8,511 bases of DNA from positions 1 to 8,511 of the forward strand of contig JAUMNV010000070.1 of the NCBI GenBank assembly GCA_031295725.1, read 5' to 3'. Position 1 is the stretch's first letter, and every line of letters begins with the position of its first letter. The notes beneath the pieces were generated by a model, which made no database searches, was not told the origin of the DNA, and worked only from the letters and a program-made list of their open reading frames with translations. Shown one piece after another: positions 1 through 5,136 of this stretch. This DNA comes from Collinsella sp. (GTDB lineage Bacteria; Actinomycetota; Coriobacteriia; Coriobacteriales; Coriobacteriaceae). Position numbers and translations under genes: made by a program.

Positions 1-1064
1 CGGAAGCCCAGCGGATCGATGGCCCAGCCCCACTGGCTCTCCTGCAGGTAGGGGTTCTTGGCGCCGGCGAAGGCGTTACCCTGGGTGCGCTCGACATCGG
101 GGTTATCGGCACCGGCGGAGCAACGGGTGCTGTAATAGCTAAAGCTGATGAAGTCGACGGTGTTAGTGGCCAGGATCTCGCGGTCCTCGTCGGTCATGCC
201 CACATCGATGCCTAGACGCTCGAGCTTCTTGACGGCATAGGTCGGGTAGTAGCCGCGACTCTGGACGTCGACGAAGAAGTAATTATCCTGGTTGTCGAGC
301 TGTGCCTGGCGCACATCGCCCGGACGGCAGCTGTAGGGGTAGTAGCTACCTGCGGCGAGCATGCAGCCGATCTTGATCTCGGGGTCGATCTCGTGGGCGA
401 TCTTGGTTGCCCAAGCGCTGGCGACAAGCTCGTTGTGAGCGGCAAGGTACTCGACGGCCTCCTTGTTCTCGCCCTCCTCAAAGACCAGACCGGCACCCAT
501 AAACGGCAGGTGCAGGATCATATTGATCTCGTTAAAGGTAAGCCAGTACTTCACCAGACCCTTGTAGCGGGTGAAGATCGTAGTCGAGAGGTTCTTGTAG
601 AAGTCGATGAGCTTGCGATTGCGCCAGCCGCCGTACTCCTTGATGAGGTGAATCGGGCAGTCAAAGTGCGTGATGGTCACGAGCGGCTCGATACCGTGTG
701 CCTGACACTCGCGGAATACGTCCTCGTAGAAGGCCAGGCCGGCCTCGTTGGGCTCGGTCTCGTCACCGTTGGGGAAGATGCGGGTCCAAGCCAGGCTCAT
801 ACGGAAGGTCTTAAAGCCCATCTCGGCAAAGAGAGCAATGTCCTCCTTGTAGTGGTGATAGAAATCGATGCCGGTCTGCGCGGGATAGTAATAGCCGTCC
901 TCGAAGTCGAGCATCTTGCGCTGGCCGGAGACCACCGCATAGCGCTCGGGGCCGTGCGGAGCCACGTCCACGTTGGCAAGGCCGCGGCCGTCCACGTTGT
1001 AGGCGCCCTCGCACTGGTTGGCAGCCGTCGCGCCGCCCCACAGGAAGTCATTACGGAAAGCCAT
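1..1064 (-). CDS. GH1 6-phospho-beta-glucosidase (AscB/BglA-like), partial
   Basis: Glycoside hydrolase family 1 enzyme, probably a cytosolic 6-phospho-beta-glucosidase that splits PTS-imported, 6-phosphorylated beta-glucosides such as cellobiose, arbutin or salicin phosphates. The visible part is about 354 residues, translated from the complement of the right end leftwards; family members are about 470-480 residues, so the C-terminal quarter lies outside the window. Seen: the GH1 N-terminal signature FLWGGATAANQCEGA (residues 7-21), HFD near 133-135, and TFNEIN (177-181) with the acid/base Glu179. Blocks such as GAGLVFEEGEN and NPYLQESQWGW closely resemble AscB/BglA. The nucleophile motif (ENG) and the phosphate-binding Ser-Lys-Tyr loop are beyond the edge, so phospho-specificity rests on overall resemblance. 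ATG start at 1064, with AAAGGA (1072-1077) 7 bases upstream. No PTS gene is visible. The reading frame is open to the window edge. Confidence 0.93.
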   Translation of the reverse strand, partial: MAFRNDFLWGGATAANQCEGAYNVDGRGLANVDVAPHGPERYAVVSGQRKMLDFEDGYYYPAQTGIDFYHHYKEDIALFAEMGFKTFRMSLAWTRIFPNGDETEPNEAGLAFYEDVFRECQAHGIEPLVTITHFDCPIHLIKEYGGWRNRKLIDFYKNLSTTIFTRYKGLVKYWLTFNEINMILHLPFMGAGLVFEEGENKEAVEYLAAHNELVASAWATKIAHEIDPEIKIGCMLAAGSYYPYSCRPGDVRQAQLDNQDNYFFVDVQSRGYYPTYAVKKLERLGIDVGMTDEDREILATNTVDFISFSYYSTRCSAGADNPDVERTQGNAFAGAKNPYLQESQWGWAIDPLGF

Positions 1065-1099
1065 ACATCAATCCTTTCGCACGCTGTTGTCATAGGCTC

Positions 1100-1128
1100 A
1101 GTATCCCTGCAAACAACGCGTCGCTCAA
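1100..1128 (-). promoter_or_regulatory. Candidate sigma-70-type promoter of the GH1 gene
   Basis: On the minus strand TTGAGC (1123-1128) is separated by exactly 17 bases from GATACT (1100-1105). Each hexamer matches 4 of 6 consensus bases. Transcription would start near 1093, giving a leader of about 28 bases before the ATG at 1064. Found by eye; no operator or antiterminator hairpin could be recognised next to it. Confidence 0.4.
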
Positions 1129-1204
1129 CGGCAATGGAGCAGGCAGATACTTCTTTTCGCGCGCAGGTGCCCGGCAACCGCCCCGTCTGACACTTTTTGA
1201 TACC

Positions 1205-1249
1205 CGCCTGTCCAAGCCACCACAACGGGGACAGGCGCCTTTGTGGTGG
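1205..1249. repeat. REP-like palindromic element, copy A-left (two overlapping hairpins)
   Basis: CCACCACAA (1217-1225) is a perfect inverted match to TTGTGGTGG (1241-1249). Overlapping it, CGCCTGTCC (1205-1213) is a perfect inverted match to GGACAGGCG (1229-1237). The two stems cannot form together. A closely similar copy of the first hairpin occurs at 2560-2592, directly after the ATPase stop codon. The core GGGGACAGG(C)(G/A)CC and its intergenic position resemble REP-type elements scattered in Coriobacteriia genomes; this is inference from recollection, without a search. Confidence 0.6.
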
Positions 1250-1260
1250 TTGGGGCCCGG

Positions 1261-1383
1261 TTTGTCTCGATCCGTAACAGGTAGAGACGATTTAGCCCGC
1301 TAGATGTTACAGATTGAGACGGAAGATTCTAGTCGCAGGCGATGTCGAGGTTTTTGCCGACGAGGCCTACGTAACCGCCTTCG
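1261..1383. repeat. Left direct repeat (R1) flanking the ATPase gene
   Basis: This segment matches 2684-2806 at a constant offset of 1423 bases. 116 of 123 positions are identical, and 1274-1352 (79 bases) are perfectly identical to 2697-2775. It holds one palindrome (1264-1320) and the 3' end of a DUF4867-type gene (1329-1385, minus strand). Mismatches fall at 1268, 1269, 1273, 1353, 1359, 1361 and 1374. Just upstream, 1217-1280 also resembles 2560-2623, so the repeated unit is larger than the colinear 123 bases. Confidence 0.9.
1264..1320. repeat. Palindromic repeat B, left copy
   Basis: GTCTCGATCCGTAAC (1264-1278) pairs with GTTACAGATTGAGAC (1306-1320), with two positions that pair only as G-U in RNA, around a 27-base loop. 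Two related hairpins lie at 2608-2662 and 2687-2743. The 5' arm resembles that of the 2608 copy, while the loop and 3' arm are identical to the 2687 copy. Confidence 0.75.
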
Positions 1384-1385
1384 CT
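1329..1385 (-). pseudogene. Remnant of the 3' end of a DUF4867 gene
   Basis: Read on the minus strand, this stretch encodes SEGGYVGLVGKNLDIACD followed by TAG. The intact DUF4867 protein encoded at 2752-3396 ends AEGGYVGLIGKNLDIACD, also with TAG. Within the shared codons the differences are GGT/GGC, GTC/ATT and AAA/AAG, so only one conservative Val/Ile change results. Upstream of the Ser codon similarity stops abruptly and AT-rich leader sequence of the ATPase gene begins. The rest of the gene is absent, so no product is expected. Confidence 0.85.
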
Positions 1386-1396
1386 CAGCAATTCAT

Positions 1397-1425
1397 TTGA
1401 CTGAATAGGAAAGAAAGGAAAAAAT
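1397..1425 (+). promoter_or_regulatory. Candidate promoter of the ATPase gene
   Basis: TTGACT (1397-1402, 5 of 6 consensus) lies 17 bases before AAAAAT (1420-1425, 4 of 6). Transcription would begin near 1432, leaving a very short leader before the ATG at 1449. The -35 box lies in the loop of a small palindrome, ATTCA (1391-1395) and TGAAT (1402-1406). The promoter lies outside the R1 repeat, so it belongs to the cassette unique to the ATPase. Confidence 0.4.
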
Positions 1426-1443
1426 AGGAAAAAAAGGAAAGGA
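1406..1443 (+). repeat. Tandem 19-base purine-rich repeat in the ATPase leader
   Basis: Positions 1406-1424 and 1425-1443 form two adjacent 19-base units that agree at 16 of 19 positions (differences at the 8th, 17th and 18th). Each unit starts TAGGAAA and is otherwise all purine. The second unit runs into the AAGGAG ribosome-binding site (1439-1444), which sits 4 bases before the ATG. The tract covers the candidate -10 box and the leader, so a change in unit number would alter promoter or leader length. Confidence 0.7.
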
Positions 1444-1448
1444 GACTT

Positions 1449-2555
1449 ATGACTGAAACCATCTTCTCCCCCTCATTTGGAAATCGCCCGTCCTATCTGG
1501 TGGGTCGCGGGAACGTGATTTCGACATTCATCTCCGGTCTTGAGCAGGAGCCGGGCAATCGAGACCGAGCCATGCTCATGCTCGGCCAGCGAGGCAGCGG
1601 CAAGACGGTTCTTCTGTGGGAACTTGCCGACCGCGCACGCAAGCTCGGTTTTGTTGTCGCCACACCCACCGTAGCCTCCGAAGATATGCTTGAGCGCATT
1701 GTTGAAAAAATCCAAGAAGCAGGCGAGCCTTATGTCAGCAAGCGTCATCTCCCCAAACTTTCTGGCGGTAGCTTGAGCGTCTTCGGCTTCTCAGCCGGTC
1801 TCGAGTTCACACGCGATGTGCAGGAGACCAAGAGTTTCCAGTTCAAACTCACGCAGCTGGCGCGCAAGCTGACCGAGCAGGGGCACGGCATCCTCATCCT
1901 TATCGATGAGCTCCAAGCTAATTCACCTGAGATTAGACAGCTCGTCACCGCCTATCAAGAGCTGGTCGGTGAGGGACTCAACGTCGCGCTTGTTATGGCA
2001 GGTCTCCCGGGAGCCGTCTGTGCAACGCTCAATGACCGCGTGCTGACATTTCTCAACCGCGCTCGCAAGGTCACGCTCGAACCGCTTTCAGTTGGAGATG
2101 TGGATGCCTACTATCAGCGAGCTTTCGAAGAGCTCGACCTTGATATTCCAGGCAATCTTCGGCTGGACGCTGCTCGCGCAACTCAGGGCTCGCCCTACAT
2201 GCTGCAGCTCATCGGCTACAACATCGCCAATCGTTGCCAGGCAGGAGAACACGTAACGCCAGAGCAAGTCGACGGAGCAATCGAAGCGTCAAAGGCCGAT
2301 TTCGAAAACGATGTGTGCGAAACGACGCTCGCCGCGCTATCGGACCAAGACGTCGCGTTTCTCGACGCAATGACTGATGACGAAGCCGCCGTGTCTCGCA
2401 TTTCTGATGTTGCGAAGCGCATGTCAGTCACACCCGACTATGCGCAAAAGTATCGCCGGCGCCTCATCGACGCCGGCGTAATCGAACAGGCGCGCCGCGG
2501 TTACGTGCGTTTCGCTGTTCCATATATGGCTGACTATCTGCGCAGCCAGCTCTAG
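1449..2555 (+). CDS. AAA-type ATP-binding protein with C-terminal winged helix
   Basis: Cytosolic P-loop ATPase of 368 residues, of the ORC/archaeal-ATPase-like class (AAA_16-type). Seen: Walker A GQRGSGKT (46-53), hydrophobic strand plus Walker B ILILIDE (148-154, Asp153-Glu154), a sensor-like strand ALVMAGLPG (180-188), and arginines at 204 and 206 that could serve as an arginine finger. Residues about 295-368 look like a winged-helix domain (DVAKRMSVTPDYAQKYRRRLIDAGVI, then a basic wing RRGYVRF), suggesting DNA or partner binding. No signal peptide or membrane segment. AAGGAG at 1439-1444 supports the ATG. It stands alone in its orientation, between minus-strand genes, flanked by direct repeats, with more A/T-ending codons by eye than its neighbours; these point to an accessory, horizontally acquired gene. 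The biochemical role is unknown: a DNA-associated switch, a defence component or a regulator are all possible. Confidence 0.88.
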   Translation: MTETIFSPSFGNRPSYLVGRGNVISTFISGLEQEPGNRDRAMLMLGQRGSGKTVLLWELADRARKLGFVVATPTVASEDMLERIVEKIQEAGEPYVSKRHLPKLSGGSLSVFGFSAGLEFTRDVQETKSFQFKLTQLARKLTEQGHGILILIDELQANSPEIRQLVTAYQELVGEGLNVALVMAGLPGAVCATLNDRVLTFLNRARKVTLEPLSVGDVDAYYQRAFEELDLDIPGNLRLDAARATQGSPYMLQLIGYNIANRCQAGEHVTPEQVDGAIEASKADFENDVCETTLAALSDQDVAFLDAMTDDEAAVSRISDVAKRMSVTPDYAQKYRRRLIDAGVIEQARRGYVRFAVPYMADYLRSQL

Positions 2556-2559
2556 ACAA

Positions 2560-2592
2560 CCACCGCAATGGGGACAGGCACCTTTGTGGTGG
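2560..2592. repeat. REP-like palindromic element, copy A-right
   Basis: CCACCGCAA (2560-2568) pairs with TTGTGGTGG (2584-2592), with one G-U wobble in RNA, around a GGGGACAGGCACC-containing loop. It starts 5 bases after the ATPase stop codon. It matches the hairpin at 1217-1249 upstream of the gene with only a few base differences. No T-run follows, so it is not a good terminator by itself. Confidence 0.65.
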
Positions 2593-2607
2593 ATTGGGGG
2601 CGGTTTG

Positions 2608-2667
2608 TCTCGATCTGTAACAGTTAGGCCGCCAAAACCGGGTCTGGTGTTACAGATCGAGATTTTT
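2608..2667 (+). terminator. Palindromic repeat B1, possible terminator of the ATPase gene
   Basis: TCTCGATCTGTAAC (2608-2621) and GTTACAGATCGAGA (2649-2662) form a perfect 14-base-pair stem, followed at once by five T (2663-2667). The 27-base loop has a weak inner stem (AGGCC with GGTCT, one G-U pair). An alternative pairing GGCCGCC (2627-2633) with GGCGGCC (2670-2676) would compete with it. It is 52 bases past the ATPase stop codon and belongs to the same hairpin family as 1264-1320 and 2687-2743, so it may be a repeat that also serves as a terminator. Confidence 0.5.
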
Positions 2668-2683
2668 CGGGCGGCCCCTACAG

Positions 2684-2806
2684 TTTGTCTAAATCTGTAA
2701 CAGGTAGAGACGATTTAGCCCGCTAGATGTTACAGATTGAGACGGAAGATTCTAGTCGCAGGCGATGTCGAGGTTCTTGCCAATGAGGCCTACGTAGCCG
2801 CCTTCG
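2684..2806. repeat. Right direct repeat (R2) flanking the ATPase gene
   Basis: Counterpart of 1261-1383 (116 of 123 identical). It contains palindrome B2 and runs into the last 55 bases of the intact DUF4867 gene. Here the coding part is continuous with a full gene, so this copy is the intact one and R1 is the fragment. Confidence 0.9.
2687..2743. repeat. Palindromic repeat B2
   Basis: GTCTAAATCTGTAAC (2687-2701) pairs with GTTACAGATTGAGAC (2729-2743), with a single mismatch, around a 27-base loop identical to that of the left copy at 1264-1320. It lies 8 bases beyond the stop codon of the DUF4867 gene (minus strand), where a transcription end or mRNA-stabilising hairpin would be expected, but no T-run follows on that strand. 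Confidence 0.7.
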
Positions 2807-3396
2807 GCAGCCTTGGGGCTGTCGGCGTGGCAGAGGACCCACTTGTCTGCCTTCCAGTAGCAGTAGCTGTCACCGGCGGCAGGCATGTCGGCCGCGGCCT
2901 CGGGGCGCGGACCATTGGTGCCAGCGGGCAGCGCCACCATCACCTGGAAGCCACCGTCGTCGACCATGCACGGCGTGTAGTGGAGCGTGGTGTTGAAAAC
3001 CTCGACGACCTTGCCCGCCGGCACGCGGAACGCCTTGACGCACGCGGTATCGAGCTTGCCGTCCTCGATCTCCCAGCGATGTGCCACGAGCAGGATAAAG
3101 TCGCGCGCGCCCAGGTTGAACTCGCTGGCGCGGTGATACTCCAGGCAGTTGAGCTGCGTGTTGTGGCCATTGCACCAGCCCAGCTGGAAGGGTCGGCCGC
3201 CAAACATGAGAAAGCCAAGCTTGTCGGCATCCTTGACGTCCTCGAGCTCCGGCGCACTTGCAACGTACTTGCTGCCTTCGGGAATGGGCGTGGCAGAGAG
3301 CGCCTCGAGCACGGGCGACGTAAGCTCGGACGGAACGTCATCCCAAACGTTGCCATAGGATTTGAATTCGGGATCGTTGACAGAGTAGATATGCAT
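2752..3396 (-). CDS. DUF4867 family protein (predicted cupin-like)
   Basis: Cytosolic protein of 214 residues matching my recollection of the DUF4867 family, which is about 200-220 residues and common in Firmicutes and gut Actinobacteria. Seen: the N-terminal HIYSVNDPEFKSYG block, a Gly/Tyr-rich centre, CLEYHRASEFN (about residues 82-92) with a His-x3-Glu spacing that could bind a metal in a cupin-type barrel, and VEVFNTTLHYTPC. No signal peptide or membrane segment. Function unproven; relatives often sit near sugar metabolism genes, which suggests a sugar isomerase or sensor-like role (inference). Start choice: a longer form could begin at a GTG at 3402, but AGGAG (3402-3406) overlaps that codon and lies 5 bases before the ATG at 3396, which is therefore preferred. 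Monocistronic: luxS terminates upstream and a palindrome follows the stop. The gene end is duplicated at 1329-1385. Confidence 0.85.
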   Translation of the reverse strand: MHIYSVNDPEFKSYGNVWDDVPSELTSPVLEALSATPIPEGSKYVASAPELEDVKDADKLGFLMFGGRPFQLGWCNGHNTQLNCLEYHRASEFNLGARDFILLVAHRWEIEDGKLDTACVKAFRVPAGKVVEVFNTTLHYTPCMVDDGGFQVMVALPAGTNGPRPEAAADMPAAGDSYCYWKADKWVLCHADSPKAAEGGYVGLIGKNLDIACD

Positions 3397-3405
3397 GTTC
3401 ACTCC

Positions 3406-3431
3406 TGTTCGTAAATGTGACTATACGAACA
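3406..3431. promoter_or_regulatory. Palindromic operator candidate before the DUF4867 gene
   Basis: TGTTCGTA (3406-3413) and TACGAACA (3424-3431) are perfect inverted repeats separated by 10 bases. The palindrome lies between the candidate -10 box and the ribosome-binding site (3402-3406) of the DUF4867 gene, the usual place for a repressor site. A second palindrome, TTCTAGAA (3432-3439), covers the -10 region, and a third, GAGCG (3447-3451) with CGCTC (3460-3464), covers the -35 region. Confidence 0.5.
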
Positions 3432-3459
3432 TTCTAGAACAAACATGAGCGATTTTGAA
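3431..3459 (-). promoter_or_regulatory. Candidate promoter of the DUF4867 gene
   Basis: On the minus strand TTCAAA (3454-3459, 4 of 6 consensus) is 17 bases before TAGAAT (3431-3436, 5 of 6). Transcription would start near 3424, inside the 3406-3431 palindrome, so a protein bound there would block initiation. The luxS terminator is only about 20 bases upstream, consistent with an independent transcription unit. Confidence 0.4.
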
Positions 3460-3480
3460 CGCTCGTCCCGACCAATCAAC

Positions 3481-3511
3481 AAAAAGGCGCCCCCGCATAA
3501 GCGAAGGCGCC
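3481..3511 (-). terminator. Intrinsic terminator of luxS
   Basis: On the minus strand an 11-base-pair stem is formed by GGCGCCTTCGC (complement of 3501-3511) and GCGGGGGCGCC (complement of 3486-3496), with two U-G pairs and a 4-base TTAT loop. It is followed by five T (complement of 3481-3485). It lies 29 bases past the luxS stop codon. This is the clearest rho-independent terminator in the window. Confidence 0.85.
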
Positions 3512-3540
3512 CAATGCACGCGTTTTGGGCGATAAAGCCC

Positions 3541-4029
3541 TTACGCCTGCTGATAGTGCAGGTGCTTCTCGTCGATATCGGCCAGGTCGCGGTCGAGGTA
3601 ACGGCGCGCGAGCCAGTTTGCCATGGGGAGGTTCTGGTCCAGGTAGTTACCGCACTCCTCGGGAGCGGCACCGGGGACATCACCCTCAAAGCCGGCGACA
3701 AGCTCGAACAGCTCGCGCACGAGCGGCAGGATCTCCTCGCTCGTCAGCTCACCAAAAACGACGAGGTAAAAGCCCGTGCGGCAGCCCATGGGGCCAAAGT
3801 AGACAATGCGGCTCGACCACTCGGCATGATTGCGGAGGAACGTCGCGCCCAGGTGCTCGATGGTGTGGCACTCGGCGGTGTTCATGACCGGCTCCTTGTT
3901 GGGCGTGGTCAGGCGCAGGTCAAAGGTAGTGACGGCGGCCCCGGTCGCCGGATCGCGGTCGATGCGGCTCACATACACGCCGGGCTCAAGCAACAGATGG
4001 TCAACGGAAAAGCTCGCAATGCGCTCCAT
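3541..4029 (-). CDS. luxS: S-ribosylhomocysteine lyase LuxS
   Basis: LuxS splits S-ribosylhomocysteine into homocysteine and 4,5-dihydroxy-2,3-pentanedione, the precursor of autoinducer AI-2; it is a cytosolic metal-dependent homodimer in the activated methyl cycle. The protein is 162 residues, typical of the family. Seen: HTIEHL (55-60) giving metal ligands His55 and His59 and catalytic Glu58, MGCRTGFY (81-88) with catalytic Cys83, and the third metal ligand Cys126 in EECGNY. The substrate-binding N-terminal SVDH (8-11) and the RL segment near 39-40 are present, so the enzyme should be active. The ATG start at 4029 has AGAGGA 6-7 bases upstream. No Pfs, MetE or other methyl-cycle gene is adjacent; it has its own terminator and probable promoter, so it is likely transcribed alone. 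Confidence 0.97.
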   Translation of the reverse strand: MERIASFSVDHLLLEPGVYVSRIDRDPATGAAVTTFDLRLTTPNKEPVMNTAECHTIEHLGATFLRNHAEWSSRIVYFGPMGCRTGFYLVVFGELTSEEILPLVRELFELVAGFEGDVPGAAPEECGNYLDQNLPMANWLARRYLDRDLADIDEKHLHYQQA

Positions 4030-4054
4030 GGCAGATCCTCTCGGTAGTCAATTT

Positions 4055-4120
4055 GGGACGGGCTCTTTTAGCTGGTTCGAATGGTCGCACCAATCATAAC
4101 AGTCAAAAAAGCCCCGTCCC
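4055..4120. repeat. Long-range inverted repeat between nucleoside hydrolase and luxS
   Basis: GGGACGGGCT (4055-4064) and AGCCCCGTCCC (4110-4120) are inverted repeats with one extra base, separated by 45 bases. On the minus strand the distal arm is followed by six T (complement of 4104-4109), which resembles a terminator 3' arm for the upstream nucleoside hydrolase operon. A partial 5' arm for that reading exists within the hydrolase gene end (GCCC and GTCC segments). The candidate luxS promoter lies between and on the arms. Confidence 0.5.
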
Positions 4121-4122
4121 AA
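4093..4122 (-). promoter_or_regulatory. Candidate luxS promoter with extended -10
   Basis: On the minus strand TTGGGA (4117-4122, 4 of 6) is followed after 18 bases by TATGAT (4093-4098, 5 of 6), with a TG one base upstream of it (extended -10). Transcription would start near 4086, giving a leader of about 57 bases that contains one arm (4055-4064) of the inverted repeat. A read-through transcript from the nucleoside hydrolase would contain both arms. Confidence 0.4.
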
Positions 4123-4131
4123 AAAGACAAC

Positions 4132-5106
4132 TTAGCCAAGGACACGGGCCATACGCGTCTTGAACTCGGACAGGAAGCGCGGAGCATCCACGGTCAGTGC
4201 CACAAGCGTGCTCTTGTCCGGATCGGACAGGCGGCGCTCATCGCAGATGGTGCGACCGCGGTACTCGCCCAGCAAATCAACACGCAGGTTGCAGCCGAGC
4301 GCACCTACGAGCGTGGGGTCGATCGCCACGGCAACGGCCAGCGGATCGTGCAGCGCACAACCACCCAGGTAGGGTGCGTTCATCTCGTACGAGCCAATGT
4401 AGTGCTCGACCATGCTCGCAAATGCGCAGCCCGCCATGGTGCCCGAGCCCGTCCAGCCGGCAATGTCGCGGCGTGTGAGCACCACGCGATGCGTCACGTC
4501 CAGACCCACCATGGTGAGCTTACGGCCCGAGCGCAGCACCGCGTCGGCTGCCTCGGGGTCGCTCGCCATGTTGGCCTCGGCGCCCGCGCTCACGTTACCG
4601 GGCACGGTAAGGGCGCCGCCCATCACGACCACGCGGCCGATGGACATCATCGCCGCCGCATCGCGCTCCAGGGCGAGCGCCAGGTTGGAGAGCGGGCCAG
4701 TCGCTACGTAGACCAGATCGGGACCATAAGTGCGCGCGGCATCGATCAGATAATCGACCGCAGCGTTGCCGTCGGCCGAGGTCGCCCCCACCGGCTCGTA
4801 GGGCGACGCGGGCACGCTCGCGCCGCCGATGCCGTTCTTGCCGTGAATGAGCGCGGTGGACGCCGGCGGCGTATAGGGCTCAGTCGCCTGCAGAGGACGG
4901 TCGGCGCCCAGGTACACCGGCACCTCGGGGCGACCCAGCAGATCGAGCACCGCCAGGCAGTTGTGCGCCGATTGCTCGACGCGCACGTTGCCAAAGCACG
5001 TGGTGATGCCCACGAGCTCCACCTCGGAGCTCGCGATGGCATAGGCCAGCGCCATCGCATCGTCCACACCCATATCCAGATCAAGGATCAGCTTCTTGAT
5101 TGCCAT
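4132..5106 (-). CDS. Inosine-uridine-type nucleoside hydrolase
   Basis: Calcium-dependent hydrolase that splits the N-glycosidic bond of ribonucleosides into free base and ribose; cytosolic, 324 residues, normal for the IUNH family. Seen: the N-terminal Asp cluster DLDMGVDDA (9-17; Asp9, Asp11, Asp15 and Asp16 as Ca2+/catalytic residues; most homologues read DTDPGxDD), FGN (38-40), TGPLSNLA (136-143), VMGG (161-164), AEANMASDPEAA (177-188, with Glu178, Asn179 and Asp183), and HDPLAVA (253-259), the catalytic His-Asp-Pro motif. Substrate preference (purine, pyrimidine or broad) cannot be read from the sequence. GGAG lies 8 bases before the ATG. The gene starts 30 bases after the ribokinase stop codon on the same strand, so the two form an operon. 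No transporter is in the window. Confidence 0.95.
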   Translation of the reverse strand: MAIKKLILDLDMGVDDAMALAYAIASSEVELVGITTCFGNVRVEQSAHNCLAVLDLLGRPEVPVYLGADRPLQATEPYTPPASTALIHGKNGIGGASVPASPYEPVGATSADGNAAVDYLIDAARTYGPDLVYVATGPLSNLALALERDAAAMMSIGRVVVMGGALTVPGNVSAGAEANMASDPEAADAVLRSGRKLTMVGLDVTHRVVLTRRDIAGWTGSGTMAGCAFASMVEHYIGSYEMNAPYLGGCALHDPLAVAVAIDPTLVGALGCNLRVDLLGEYRGRTICDERRLSDPDKSTLVALTVDAPRFLSEFKTRMARVLG

Positions 5107-5136
5107 TGTTCTACTCCGCTTCTCCGTCTTTATCGT

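Noticed and set aside
393..1190. Long open frame on the plus strand (265 codons)
   Set aside because: It is antisense to the GH1 gene, which has clear catalytic motifs; the plus-strand translation has no recognisable family and reflects high GC codon bias.
1217..2806. Insertion sequence or composite transposon around the ATPase gene
   Set aside because: No transposase or integrase frame, no terminal inverted repeats bounding the unit, and the direct repeats are far too long for target-site duplications. Recombination between repeats explains the structure better.
2737..3414. Open frame of 225 codons on the plus strand
   Set aside because: Lies opposite the DUF4867 gene, whose protein matches a known family; the plus-strand product matches nothing recognised.
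4030..4131. SAM- or SAH-type riboswitch ahead of luxS
   Set aside because: The leader from the likely promoter is only about 57 bases and shows no recognisable conserved core of such riboswitches.
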